DNA of 64,000 bases from Clostridiales bacterium. GTDB taxonomy: Bacteria > Bacillota > Clostridia > Saccharofermentanales > Saccharofermentanaceae. The stretch is from NCBI GenBank assembly GCA_017617525.1, contig JAFZWA010000007.1, positions 1 to 64,000 of the forward strand, in the 5' to 3' direction. Below the pieces are notes generated by a model, which saw only the letters and a list, made by a program, of their open reading frames with translations, was not told where the DNA came from and did no database searches. Position 1 is the stretch's first letter. Each line of letters starts with the position of its first letter. This document shows positions 27,262 through 37,200 of the stretch, piece after piece. Both the position numbers and the translations under genes were made by a program.

Positions 27262-27331
27262 GAAAAAGAAGATCTTCGGCGCGCTTCGCTTCGGACTACG
27301 TCCTCAGAGGCGCACCTCCGATTTCTTTTTC
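27262..27331 (-). repeat. Dispersed hairpin element, family A copy 1
   Basis: Outer stem GAAAAAGAA/TTCTTTTTC (27262-27270 with 27323-27331) encloses the conserved core at 27284-27310. Read on the minus strand the core is CCTCTGAGGAC, a 3-nt loop, GTCC, then GAAGCGAAG. The sister copies are at 31637-31712 and 41215-41294. Together with the small RNA and the next terminator it fills the 425-base gap 26977-27401. Confidence 0.65.
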
Positions 27332-27346
27332 CGATCCGTAAGAAAA

Positions 27347-27377
27347 CAAAAAAGCCGGGAGCTTGTCCCGGCTTTTT
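27347..27377. terminator. Bidirectional terminator of the alaS-HIT operon
   Basis: GCCGGGA, loop GCTTG, TCCCGGC with A/T runs on both sides, 25 nt past the HIT stop. Confidence 0.85.
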
Positions 27378-27401
27378 CCGATTTCAGTTTTCGATCCTTG
27401 A

Positions 27402-27743
27402 TCAGATCATCTTCTCGGAGAGCTTTACGCCACCGAGGATATGGAAGTGTACGTGCTTAACTGTCTGACCGCCGAACTCACGGCAGTTGTTGATGACTCT
27501 GAATCCCTCGTCGATGCCGGTTGCCTTAACCACTTCCGGGACCGCGTCGAGGACGTCACCGAGTGCCTCTTTGCCCTCTGCGGAAGAGGACATATCAAGG
27601 ATGTCATCAAAGTGCTTTTTCGGAACAATCAAGACATGTACCGGAGTTGCCGGATTGATGTCCTTGAAAGCCAGGACCTTGTCGTTCTCAAACACTTTGG
27701 TGGAAGGGATCTTGCCTTCTACGATATCACAGAATAAACACAT
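27402..27743 (-). CDS. HIT-family nucleotide hydrolase
   Basis: A 113-residue histidine-triad protein of the HinT type, which hydrolyses AMP-lysine or AMP-amide and similar nucleoside phosphoramidates in the cytoplasm. The start CLFCDIVEGKIPS and the active-site motif HVHFHILGG (about 98-106) are both present, along with conserved ATPVHVLIVPKKH. The ATG at 27743 is chosen for AAGGAGG 8 nt upstream; an upstream in-frame ATG (27779) lies inside alaS. It is 13 nt after the alaS stop, and the pairing is sensible because HinT enzymes clear aminoacyl-adenylates. Confidence 0.92.
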   Translation of the reverse strand: MCLFCDIVEGKIPSTKVFENDKVLAFKDINPATPVHVLIVPKKHFDDILDMSSSAEGKEALGDVLDAVPEVVKATGIDEGFRVINNCREFGGQTVKHVHFHILGGVKLSEKMI

Positions 27744-27756
27744 ACGTTTTTCCTCC

Positions 27757-30447
27757 TTACAGCATCTTTTCAAGTTCAACTTTTACAGCTGCCAGAGCAT
27801 CGTCGATGCCTGCCGGGTTCTTACCGCCGGCCTGAGCCATGTTCGGACGTCCGCCGCCGCCACCGCCGACGATCGGAGCGATCGCCTTGATGAGGTTACC
27901 GGCATGAGCACCGGCCTTGACCGCGGAATCTGTCGCCATGATGACGATATTGGCTTTTCCGTCGCAGGAAGAAAGGAGAGCGACTACGCCGTCACCGATC
28001 TTATCCTTGAGCTGGTCACCGAGATCACGGAGAGCACCCATCTCGACGTTGTCGAGTTTCGCGGCGAGGAGCTTCACGCCCTTGACATCTTCTGTCTGCT
28101 CGAGAGAATTGCCGAGCGCTTCTTTTGCAGCCTTAGACTTCAGGGACTCAACTTCAGCGTTAGCGGCCTTGAGGTCTTTCTGCAGGTGATCGATCTTGGT
28201 TACGATCTCGGACGGATTTGCCTTCAGGAGCTTAGCAGCTTCATTGAGGAGCGCCTCGAGTTCCTTATAGTAAGCGAGCACGCCGTCACCGGTCAGAGCT
28301 TCGATTCTTCTTACGCCTGCCGCAACACCGGACTCGGAAAGGATCTTGATGGATCTGATCTGAGATGTGTTGCTTACGTGTGTACCACCGCAGAGCTCAA
28401 CGGAGAAGGCATCCTTGAAGTCGGCTTCGTTGTTTCCGGATGTGCCCTTACCCATGCTGACGACACGAACGACATCGCCGTACTTCTCACCGAAAAGCGC
28501 CATCGCGCCGGTGGATACAGCTTCCTGCTGGCTCATCTCATCTGTGCGTACGGCAAGAGATGCAGCGATCTCTTTATTCACGATCGCCTCAACCTGAGCG
28601 ATCTGCTCAGCAGACATTGCCGAATCGTGAGAGAAGTCGAAACGCAGACGGTCCGGAGTTACCAGAGAGCCCTTCTGCTCAACGTGATCACCCAGAACGA
28701 TCTTCAGTGCCTTCTGCAGAAGGTGTGTCGCGGAGTGGTTCTTACATGTGTTGCTGCGGTTCTCTTCGTCTACGAAAAGTGCAGCAGCGCTTCCATTCTT
28801 GATCGAACCCTTGGAAACATAACCTGTGTGACCGACACGGCCGTTCGCGAGGTGGATCGCTTCAGTAACAGTGAACTCACCGTCAGCGGTCTTGATGATA
28901 CCCTTATCACCGACCTGACCACCCATGGTGCCGTAGAAGGAAGTGACGTCTGTTACGACCGTACCCTTCTCGTTCTCGGACAGGGAATCCTTCAGGGAAG
29001 CTTCGTCAGCAACAGCTACGATCTTACCTTCTGTATTCAGTCCGTCGTAACCGACAAACTTTGTCGTGATGCTTTCATCAAGAGCGTCGAAGATACCTGC
29101 GGAAGAACTGAGCTTCGCGGAGAAGTTCTGGCTGTCACGAGCCTTCTGCTTCTGCTCTTCCATGGAGACCTTAAAGCCTTCTTCATCAACCGAGAGGCCC
29201 TCTTCCTCGGCAAGCTCTGTAGTGAGCTCGAGCGGGAAGCCGAATGTATCGTAAAGATAGAAAGCGTCTTTACCTTCGATCTCTTTCTTGCCTTCGGAAC
29301 GGGCTGTATCGAGGATCTTCTTGAACTCCTTCATGCCGTTCTCGAGAGTACTCTCGAAACGCTCGATCTCCTTAGTCAGTTCATTCAAGATGAACTCACG
29401 GTTGGAGGTCAAGAGCGGATAGCTGTTCTTATAGATCTCATCGATAAAGATGGTCGCGATCTTAAGGATGTCATCCTTCTTGAGGTTCAGTGTACGAGCG
29501 TGTCTTACCGCACGACGGATCAGACGACGGAGTACGTAGCCTGCGCCTGCATTTGCCGGAACGAGCTTCGCGGCGTCACCGATGAGCATGACGGATGTAC
29601 GTGTGTGGTCGGCGAGGATACGCATGGAGCGTGTCATCTTCTCGTCCGCGTTGTACTTCTGTCCGGAAACTTTCTCGATATAAGCGATGACCGGAGCGAA
29701 CAGGTCGATCTGGTATACATCACGGGAACCGTTGAGGAAAGCGAGGATTCTCTCCAAGCCCCAGCCGGTATCTACGTTCTTCTGCTTCAGAGGAGTAAGG
29801 GTTCCGTCCTTGTGCTTTTCGTACTGCATGAATACGTCGTTACCAAGCTCGGTGTACTTACCGCAGGAGCAACCCGGGCCGCAGTCCGGACCACAATCCG
29901 GGCGATCGGCGATGTAGAACATCTCGGAGTCCGGGCCGCAAGGACCGTACTCGAGGCCCCACCAGTTATCGTCGGCACCTAAGTAGTAGATGTTTTCTTT
30001 CTTAAAGCCGGAAGCGATACGGAACTCTGCGCCTTCTTCGTCACGTGGTGCGTTCTCGTCACCCGAGAAAACAGTAGCGGCGAGGTGGTCAGCGTCAAAG
30101 CCGAAGACCTGTGTCAGAAGCTCGAAGCTCCACTGGCAACGTTCTTTCTTGAAGTAATCGCCGAGCGACCAGGAACCCATCATCTCGAAGAAGGTAACGT
30201 GGCTCTTGTCACCGACGGAGTCGATATCGTTTGTACGGACACAGCCCTGTACGTTGCAAAGTCTTGTGCCGAGCGGGTGCTTCTGGCCGAGAAGATAAGG
30301 CATCAGAGGCTGCATGCCGGCGACGTTGAACATAACGCCCGTGGATCCGTCAGACACCAGGGATACGGCGCCGACATCCACATGACCGCGGTCGATATAG
30401 AACTGCTTCCATGTATTTCTCAATTCATCTGAGGTAAACTGTCTCAT
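27757..30447 (-). CDS. alaS: Alanyl-tRNA synthetase
   Basis: An 896-residue enzyme charging tRNA-Ala. The class II catalytic core has motif 1 around RNTWKQFY and conserved GDKSHVTFFEMMGSWSLGDY. The editing domain has NHSATHLLQKAL (the HxxxH zinc site) and the CGGTH motif near residue 690. The C-terminal oligomerisation part ends in GGGGGGRPNMAQAGG, typical of AlaRS. Full length. Start: ATG with AAGGAG upstream. The 100-nt gap to the preceding gene holds a terminator and is too short for a T-box leader, so no amino-acid-responsive leader is visible. Confidence 0.97.
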   Translation of the reverse strand: MRQFTSDELRNTWKQFYIDRGHVDVGAVSLVSDGSTGVMFNVAGMQPLMPYLLGQKHPLGTRLCNVQGCVRTNDIDSVGDKSHVTFFEMMGSWSLGDYFKKERCQWSFELLTQVFGFDADHLAATVFSGDENAPRDEEGAEFRIASGFKKENIYYLGADDNWWGLEYGPCGPDSEMFYIADRPDCGPDCGPGCSCGKYTELGNDVFMQYEKHKDGTLTPLKQKNVDTGWGLERILAFLNGSRDVYQIDLFAPVIAYIEKVSGQKYNADEKMTRSMRILADHTRTSVMLIGDAAKLVPANAGAGYVLRRLIRRAVRHARTLNLKKDDILKIATIFIDEIYKNSYPLLTSNREFILNELTKEIERFESTLENGMKEFKKILDTARSEGKKEIEGKDAFYLYDTFGFPLELTTELAEEEGLSVDEEGFKVSMEEQKQKARDSQNFSAKLSSSAGIFDALDESITTKFVGYDGLNTEGKIVAVADEASLKDSLSENEKGTVVTDVTSFYGTMGGQVGDKGIIKTADGEFTVTEAIHLANGRVGHTGYVSKGSIKNGSAAALFVDEENRSNTCKNHSATHLLQKALKIVLGDHVEQKGSLVTPDRLRFDFSHDSAMSAEQIAQVEAIVNKEIAASLAVRTDEMSQQEAVSTGAMALFGEKYGDVVRVVSMGKGTSGNNEADFKDAFSVELCGGTHVSNTSQIRSIKILSESGVAAGVRRIEALTGDGVLAYYKELEALLNEAAKLLKANPSEIVTKIDHLQKDLKAANAEVESLKSKAAKEALGNSLEQTEDVKGVKLLAAKLDNVEMGALRDLGDQLKDKIGDGVVALLSSCDGKANIVIMATDSAVKAGAHAGNLIKAIAPIVGGGGGGRPNMAQAGGKNPAGIDDALAAVKVELEKML

Positions 30448-30468
30448 TCGTTTTCGTCTCCTTACGTA

Positions 30469-30502
30469 AAAAGCGAGGCACGCGCCCTAGATTTCGCGTG
30501 CC
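30469..30502 (-). terminator. Terminator between the WYL regulator and alaS
   Basis: Minus strand GGCACGCG, 10-nt loop, CGCGTGCC, then TCGCTTTTT. It lies 46 nt after the WYL gene stop and 22 nt before alaS. Confidence 0.7.
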
Positions 30503-30547
30503 CCGATATTTTACACGATTTAAGTAAGAAAATCTATACTTATATAC

Positions 30548-31570
30548 CTATAGTTGTGCGTCGATTGCCTTTCGGACATGCGCTTCGTATTTTTCCTTGA
30601 CGCTTTTCGGTCCGATGATGGAAAAACCGCCTTCGTATTGGGACACCCAGGAGAAGAATGTCGGACTGACACTTACGGAAACATTTGCCTGAAGATAGTC
30701 TTTGTCCTTCGGATCGGAGAAGATCGGAAGCTCTCTTTCGAAGCGGTCGTAGAACTGTGTCAGAAGGTTCTTTCGGAAACGCAGCGTGACCTGCTGCGGA
30801 TCGTCGCCGTACATACCGAACGTGGTCTGGGCGTGCTTGGCAACGCTGAATCCCTTCGGTGTTTTAGCAAGTTTCGTATCCGTCTTCGCCTTGACTTCTT
30901 TCATGCGGTCGATACGGAAATGGTAGATCTCCTCCGTCTTATCGCTCTTGCTCTGTTCCGGACGAATGCCGAGGCAGTAGTAAAAACCGTTTTCCCAGAC
31001 AAGTGCCAGCGGGTGGAGTATGTAAAGCATCCCGTCATGGCGGAAGGATTCTTTTCCGATCTTTTCATTCGGGTCAAAAGTGTACTCGATATACTTAAAC
31101 GTCACCGGATGTTTCTCGGAGATCGCGCGACGGATCGTGTTTACCGTGTAGATAAAGTCGTTATTCGAAGAGTGATGGCGGCCGATGTACTGGATCTGCT
31201 CGCTTAATTCCGATGCGATCGGCGAAGACGTCAGGCCTTTCAGTTTCTTGATCAGGGAAGCCTTTTTCTTTTCCGTCATGAAGCCTGCGGATTCGATGGC
31301 ATCGATCAGGATCACGATCTCTTCCACCTCAAAATCTCTGTCTTCGATGTAGTATTTCGGAACTTTTCCGCCGGACTTTTCGACAGGGATCGAGGAGTCC
31401 TCAAGCGCGTGAATATCGTCGTAAAGGGTCTTTCGATTGACCGGAAAACCGGCTTCGTCGAGTTTGTTGATCAGATCCTGCGTCGAAAGGCCGTGTGCCG
31501 CGTCCGTTTCTTTTTGAAGGATCTCGAGAAGACAAAGGAGTCTTCCTCTTCCGTTTTCGCGATTCGCCAT
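30548..31570 (-). CDS. WYL-domain transcriptional regulator
   Basis: A 340-residue regulator. The N-terminal winged helix-turn-helix (residues 8-80) has the pattern LSTQDLINKLDEAGFPVNRK then TLYDDIHAL. A WYL domain (about 140-235) follows, with VTFKYIEYTF, LHPLALVWENGFYYCLG and FRIDRMKEV, and a WCX-type C-terminal extension comes last. WYL domains bind small ligands or nucleic acid ends and often act as repressors or activators of stress and defence genes. The ATG at 31570 is preferred over 31588 because GGAGGT lies 6 nt upstream. It is divergent from the DUF1015 gene, which is a plausible target. Confidence 0.87.
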   Translation of the reverse strand: MANRENGRGRLLCLLEILQKETDAAHGLSTQDLINKLDEAGFPVNRKTLYDDIHALEDSSIPVEKSGGKVPKYYIEDRDFEVEEIVILIDAIESAGFMTEKKKASLIKKLKGLTSSPIASELSEQIQYIGRHHSSNNDFIYTVNTIRRAISEKHPVTFKYIEYTFDPNEKIGKESFRHDGMLYILHPLALVWENGFYYCLGIRPEQSKSDKTEEIYHFRIDRMKEVKAKTDTKLAKTPKGFSVAKHAQTTFGMYGDDPQQVTLRFRKNLLTQFYDRFERELPIFSDPKDKDYLQANVSVSVSPTFFSWVSQYEGGFSIIGPKSVKEKYEAHVRKAIDAQL

Positions 31571-31601
31571 GATCCCACCTCCGATCAAATCCCTTTCTTC
31601 T

Positions 31602-31610
31602 ACTATAACA
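31602..31610 (-). promoter_or_regulatory. Extended -10 of the WYL regulator
   Basis: Minus strand TGTTATAGT, 32 nt before the ATG at 31570; no good -35. Confidence 0.45.
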
Positions 31611-31636
31611 CGAAGAATGAAAAATCTTCATACTTT

Positions 31637-31712
31637 CGCGAAGAAGAAAGACTTCGAAGTGCCTCTGAGAACGAAGTTCGAAGCGAAGCACGAGAAGCTT
31701 GTCTTCTTCGCG
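31637..31712 (+). repeat. Dispersed hairpin element, family A copy 3
   Basis: An 11-bp outer stem CGCGAAGAAGA/TCTTCTTCGCG (31637-31647 with 31702-31712) encloses the core at 31662-31688 (CCTCTGAGAAC, loop, GTTC, GAAGCGAAG), here on the plus strand. It lies between two divergent promoters, so it cannot be acting as the terminator of either flanking gene. Confidence 0.65.
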
Positions 31713-31741
31713 TGAAACACGAGAAGCTTGCCTTCTTCGCG
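31689..31741 (+). repeat. Tandem duplication of the element's right arm
   Basis: Two 24-bp copies (31689-31712 and 31718-31741), differing by one base, 29 bp apart. Each begins CACGAGAAGCTTG and ends CTTCTTCGCG. Confidence 0.75.
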
Positions 31742-31770
31742 CATTATGGGAAGATTTTTCTTTCCCCGCG

Positions 31771-31779
31771 TGCTATAAT
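31771..31779 (+). promoter_or_regulatory. Extended -10 of the DUF1015 operon
   Basis: TGCTATAAT, 38 nt before the ATG at 31817. It lies downstream of the family A element, so the element is not transcribed from here. Confidence 0.55.
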
Positions 31780-31816
31780 GTTATGGCTATTTTTGCATTT
31801 CATCGGGAGGGTATCC

Positions 31817-33118
31817 ATGAATTCTATTTACAAAGACATCGCAGTCGCAGCGCCGAAGATCCTTCTGCCGAAGAAGGGCACAGACCTTTCGAAATGGGCA
31901 GTTATCGCGTGCGACCAGTTTACATCCGAGCCGAAATACTGGGAGGATGTTGAAAATACCGTAGGAAAAGCACCGTCCACGCTTCGTATGTTCCTGCCGG
32001 AAGTTTATCTGGAAAAAGAAACACCTGAAAGAATCAACGAGCGTCTTTCCAATATCACTTCTTCGATCAACAATTACATCGACGAAGGCACCCTGACAGA
32101 ACTTGATCCGGGCTTCATCCTTCTCGATCGCAAGACCAAGGTCAACGAGTCCAGAAAGGGCCTGATGCTCGCTCTTGACCTTGAGCAGTATGACTTCACT
32201 CCGGGAAACAAGAGCCGCATCCGCGCGACCGAAGGCACCGTCCTTTCCCGTATTCCGCCCCGCGTTCGCATCCGTGAGCGCGCACCGATCGAAATGCCGC
32301 ACATCATGGTACTGATCAACGATCCGAAAAGGACCGTGATCGAGCCTGCTTTTGACGCGGTATCCAAAGACGCAGCTAACCTCGTTTATGACACCGACCT
32401 CATGATGGACGGCGGTCATATCAAGGGCTATTTCACACCGGCAGATTCTTCCGTTGCGGAAGGCATCATCTCCGCACTTCGCGGACTTCTTTCTGCTTCC
32501 GAGGATGGTTTCCTCTTTGCCGTCGGCGATGGTAACCACTCCCTCGCGACCGCGAAGAAGCACTGGGAGAACGTAAGAGAGACTCTTCCGGAATCCGAAA
32601 GAGAGAGCCATCCGGCACGCTACTGTCTCGTTGAGATCGTGAACATCCACGACAATGGTCTGCAGTTCGAGCCGATCCATCGCGTTACATTCGGTCTGAC
32701 AAAAGAAAAGCTCACTGAAGCGGCAAATACATACTTCGCTTCCCAGGACATCAAGTTCACCGACGCAAGTGCTTTTGCCAAGGAAGGAACCGCGGACGGA
32801 TCCCAGACGATCCTCGTCACGACAGGTAAAGAAGACTTCACGATGGTCATCGGAAAGCCTGCGCATACACTCGCTGTCGGCTCACTTCAGGGCTTCCTGG
32901 ATTCCATCGAGTCCGACTCGATCCACACTGACTACATCCACGGCGAAGATTCCGTAAGATCTCTTGCCGAGGAAGACAAGCTCGGCTTCCTGCTGCCGGA
33001 CGTTTCGAAGAATTCGTTCTTTGAGACCATCAGCAAAGAGGGCGTTTTCCCGAGAAAGACCTTCTCCATGGGCGAAGCGATCGAGAAGCGCTACTACCTG
33101 GAAGCAAAGAAGATCTGA
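31817..33118 (+). CDS. DUF1015 family protein
   Basis: A 433-residue cytoplasmic protein matching DUF1015 over its whole length: the N-terminal PKILLPKKGTDLSKWAVIACDQF, the central YRPPRV-like segment IPPRVRIRERAP, and the strongly conserved FAVGDGNHSLATAKKHWE (about 234-251) with the GDGNHS motif. The biochemical role of the family is not established; a SerC-linked or sugar-phosphate-related HTH role has been suggested for relatives, but nothing here confirms it. The ATG has GGGAGGG 6 nt upstream. It leads an operon with the FAD oxidoreductase 20 nt downstream. Confidence 0.9.
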   Translation: MNSIYKDIAVAAPKILLPKKGTDLSKWAVIACDQFTSEPKYWEDVENTVGKAPSTLRMFLPEVYLEKETPERINERLSNITSSINNYIDEGTLTELDPGFILLDRKTKVNESRKGLMLALDLEQYDFTPGNKSRIRATEGTVLSRIPPRVRIRERAPIEMPHIMVLINDPKRTVIEPAFDAVSKDAANLVYDTDLMMDGGHIKGYFTPADSSVAEGIISALRGLLSASEDGFLFAVGDGNHSLATAKKHWENVRETLPESERESHPARYCLVEIVNIHDNGLQFEPIHRVTFGLTKEKLTEAANTYFASQDIKFTDASAFAKEGTADGSQTILVTTGKEDFTMVIGKPAHTLAVGSLQGFLDSIESDSIHTDYIHGEDSVRSLAEEDKLGFLLPDVSKNSFFETISKEGVFPRKTFSMGEAIEKRYYLEAKKI

Positions 33119-33138
33119 CTTAGTTAACGGAGGAAGAA

Positions 33139-34209
33139 ATGGAAGGCAAAACTTCGATCTGTGTCATCGGTGCCGGTCTTTCCGGTCTGGTCTGCGCGTA
33201 TAAGCTGGCGCAGGCCGGTTTCCGCGTGCAGGTCGTTGAGCAGCAGTCCACTCCGGGCGGCATGCTCGCGTGCTCGCGCCTTGGCTCCGAATACATCGAG
33301 CTTCTTCCCCACCACATCAGAAAATCCGACCGTGCCCTGATCTCGCTTCTTAAAGACCTCGGTCTTTCCGATGAGCTTCAGTGGTACGATTCCCTCTGGT
33401 ACGGCAAGGCAAGTAAGAAGAAGCTGGGTTATCTCGATAACGGCTTCCACTCACTTCTGGCCGCGCTCGTTCAGGAGATCACCGACCGTGGCGGTATCAT
33501 CCAGTACGGATATACCGTTTCCGACATTTCCAAGAGCGAAGATCCGACTCGCCCGAGATACCGCGTTCAGTGCGTTCTGGCCGACTCGTCCTCGATCTTT
33601 TTAGAGTGCGACACGATCCTTTACACAGGTTCCTGCCGAAATCTCGTGCACATCACGCACGCTCTCAATATGCCGACCGACTTCCGTGACTCTCTCATGG
33701 ACGTTACGTATCAGGCGAACATGTGCCTACTGCTTCTCATGAAGTCGCCGTTTACGGAGTGCTACTCACGTATGCTTCCTGTCGACGAACCTTTCCAGAG
33801 ACTCATCCAGCACACGAGCATGGTCGGCGAACGCCGCTACGGCGGACACGTTTTGTATCTTTCCGGAAGCTTCCTTACTTCCGCTCCGCTTTGGACCGCG
33901 TCTGACGCGGATGTTTTCAAAGCCTTTTTCAAGAGACTTCAATACATGAACCCGAGCGTCACGAGAAGCTCGGTTCGAACCTGGCGTCTGACGCGTACGC
34001 GTTACGCCAAGCCGCTCAATCACCCGCTCGATGAATTCATCCAGCCGGTCGAGGGCCTTTATGTATGCAGTCTCGCCATGACGCCGAGCCCGGTCGAAGA
34101 TTCGAAATTCCGAATGGACGCCTGTGTTTCCCAGGCCAACGCGACCGTCGCTAAGATCAAGGAGGATTTTTCGCGTGAAAAAGAACTCGTCGAAGTCGAA
34201 CCGCAGTAA
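33139..34209 (+). CDS. FAD-dependent oxidoreductase (amine oxidase / UDP-galactopyranose mutase-like)
   Basis: A 356-residue flavoprotein. The dinucleotide-binding loop VIGAGLSGLVCAYKL (9-23) is followed by VVEQQSTPGGM, the usual ribose-binding Glu and GG pair. A C-terminal segment EGLYVCSLAMTPSPVEDS recalls the second FAD contact of amine oxidase-type proteins. Protoporphyrinogen oxidases, phytoene desaturases and UDP-Galp mutase share this fold. The neighbour is a giant glycosyltransferase-like membrane protein, so a sugar-nucleotide or lipid-sugar substrate is the likeliest guess. AACGGAGG lies 7 nt before the ATG. The next gene starts 35 nt before its stop. Confidence 0.8.
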   Translation: MEGKTSICVIGAGLSGLVCAYKLAQAGFRVQVVEQQSTPGGMLACSRLGSEYIELLPHHIRKSDRALISLLKDLGLSDELQWYDSLWYGKASKKKLGYLDNGFHSLLAALVQEITDRGGIIQYGYTVSDISKSEDPTRPRYRVQCVLADSSSIFLECDTILYTGSCRNLVHITHALNMPTDFRDSLMDVTYQANMCLLLLMKSPFTECYSRMLPVDEPFQRLIQHTSMVGERRYGGHVLYLSGSFLTSAPLWTASDADVFKAFFKRLQYMNPSVTRSSVRTWRLTRTRYAKPLNHPLDEFIQPVEGLYVCSLAMTPSPVEDSKFRMDACVSQANATVAKIKEDFSREKELVEVEPQ

Positions 34210-37200
34210 TTCCGGCAAAAACCGGGTGCGCACCGCCGATGTCAGAAACACGGGAGCGAATCTTATAGACGATAGATCCGATTCGGAGTTTAAGTATTCT
34301 CTTCGCGAAAGACTCGTCGAAGATATCGAGTGGAAGACCGTCATTCCGAGAGTTCTTCTCTTACTGGTTCCTGCCCTGATCGCTTTTCTCGCGGGATACT
34401 TCTTAAAGCAGGATCACGCCGATTTCTTTTCCTGGTGGGGACTTCTTTATATCTACGGATGGGCCGCTTTCCCATTGACCGCTTACTTCTTCCGCGGCTT
34501 TCTTTCGGCAGGTTACACCTTTGCGAAAAGCTTCGGTATCCTTCTGACAACAGCGTTCATCTGGCTTCTTTCCTACCTTGGCATCTTTAACGCCTTCAAC
34601 CGACCGATGTGCTGGATCGCGTTCTTCATGCTCGCCATCTTCAGCTGGTGCACGCCGAAGACCCGAAATGCTGCTTTTTCCGCTTTGTCGGACAATTCCA
34701 ATCTCGCGCATATACTCTGGGAGGAAATGCTCTTCATCGCCCTTTTGACGGTCCTTTGCTTCTGCAAGGGTGTCTTCCCGATCATCAACGGCGAAGAGAA
34801 GTTCATGAACTACGCCTTCATGAACTCCATGAACAGATTTGACGGACTTCCGGCAAAAGACCCGTGGCTCGCGGGCGAATCCATTAACTACTATTACTAT
34901 GGACAGTACATGTTCACTTATCTCGTGAAGATGCTCGGCATGAACACTGAGGTCGGCTACAACATCTCGATGTGTACCGCCATCGCGTTCCCGTTCATCT
35001 CCGCGTATGGTCTCGGACAACTCTTTATCGACGCGCTCCGACAGAAAAAGGATTGCCAGGTATCGAAGCACTATCTGCCGTTCGCCGGCCTTCTTTCCGC
35101 CTGCTGCACCATGATCTTCGGTAACTCACATTCCTTCTTCTATGATGAGCAGAGCTTCGGTAACAAGATGCTTTTCTGGAAGATCTGGGGCAAACTCGGT
35201 ATCGACGTCGGCGAGACCGGAAGCTTCTTCTATCCGAACTCCACGCGTTTTATCGGACACAACCCGGACCTGTACTTACAAGGCGTTAAGGAGACCGCCG
35301 ACTGGACGATCCACGAGTTCCCGTTCTATTCCTACCTGATCGGTGACCTGCACGCCCACGTCGTAAGTCTTACAGTCGTCCTTCTCATCATCGCGTTTAT
35401 CTTCGTCGCCGTCTATCGCGCCGAATATCCGAAAAAAGCACTTTCCTCGATGCGCCGGATCCGCGACCTTTCGAAGAATCTCGTCTCGGAGATGGAGCAC
35501 ATCTTCCGTCCGGAATTCTTCATCTGCGCTTTCTTCCTCGGCATCTCCCAGATGTGCAACTACTGGGACTTCCTGATCTACTTCATCTTCTGCGCCATGG
35601 GCCTTCTTGTATATCACGGAAGATCTTCCACGTATCTCATCTCTTTTTCCAGTTTCATGGTATTCCTCTTCGACCTCGGCGCGGTCCTCGGTGTCTACCT
35701 GAAATTCGGTGAGAACATCTTCTTGCATCTGTGCCTGCAGATACTGATCTTCATGGTCGCGTATCTTCTTTCCACGATCTTCCCGTCCGCGTTCTCGAGA
35801 ACGGGCACGAACATGGCGTTCATGTTCGCCTTCTCCAGCATGATCGCGCTGACCTTTAACTACAACTTCGACATGATCTCCAACTCGATCAAGCTGGTCG
35901 ACAGACACACATCTTTGTTCCAGTTCATGATCGTCTGGCTCATCCATGTTCTTGTTCCGCTCGCGCTCATCGCGCTTGTCGTATTTACGAAGCGCCAGGC
36001 ATTTAAGAGAAACAAGCTCCCTGTCACTCCCGCGCCGCTTTCCCTGAAACGACCGCTTACGTACGCTCAGCTCACATGTAAGAACAGGACAGGTGCTTTT
36101 GAAAAGGAAGAAAAGCCTGAAAGAAAACCAGAAAAAGTTGAATATGACTTCTCCGACGATCCGGATATCATGGATCCGGACTTTGCCGCCGAAGAGATCC
36201 TGAATACTTCGGAAAAAGCACTTGAAAAGGTCGCTGAGGAGGTCGTTGAACCTACCGAAGAAGAAAAGGCCGAAGCCGAAAAAACGCCGAAGTTCATCCT
36301 GGCGATCCTCTGCTTCATCCGCATGCTGGACTTCAAATTTGCCAAGCTCGGCGATACCGCGCTTTGCAAGTTCTTCCGGAAGAGATCCATCATCGATATC
36401 TTCATGGTCGGCATGACCGTCGTCGGTATGATGATGCTGATCGCGCCTGAGATCATCTATGTTCCGGACATTTACGGCGCCAATAACCAGCGCGCGAACA
36501 CCATGTTCAAATTCACATTCGCGGGATTTGTGATTCTTTCCCTCGTCGTCGCTTATACAGTCTTCCGTTTCATGGCGCACGTCACCAAAGAGGGCAATCT
36601 GTCGAACTGGGGCCTGGGTGTTTCGATCGTCATGCTGGTTCTCATCATCTTCATACCGGGACACTATACGCTCCGCGCGCTGGATCAGAGATCCGGCGAG
36701 ATCAAGTGGTCCACATATGAGGGCTTAAACGGTACCGATTACCTGTCCACTTGCATTCCGCATGAAAAATCCTATTACGACCAGTCCCGCCGTGTTGCCG
36801 GCGCGTATATCCCGTACGAGGAAGCGATCGACTGGCTCAATGAAAACGAGAAGGGTTCGGTCAATATCTGTGAATCCTACGGTATCAGTTACACCGAGGA
36901 CTGCCTCGTCTCTGCTTATACCGGACTTCCGACCATCGTAGGCTGGGAGACTCACGAGCGTCTGTGGCATTTCCACGGCTGGACCAATCCGGAGACCGGT
37001 GAATTCGAAAATGATCCGGAGCAGGATGTATTCAAGCTCTATCTGTGGCCACGTCAGAACGCCGTCGCGACAGTATATACTTCGATGGATGTATTCGAGG
37101 TCGCTCGCGTGCTCAAGGAGTACGATGTGCGCTATATCATCTGCGGTTCTCTGGAGCTCGACCAGTTCGGCATGATCTACTACCCGTGCATCGAGTCCCT

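Noticed and set aside
30448-30547. T-box leader for alaS
   Set aside because: Only 100 nt lie between the genes, no specifier stem or T-box core is visible, and the hairpin there reads as a terminator of the preceding gene.
34124-34174. N-terminal extension of the DUF2298 protein
   Set aside because: It would lie fully inside the oxidoreductase gene without a ribosome site; the GTG at 34175 has a perfect one.
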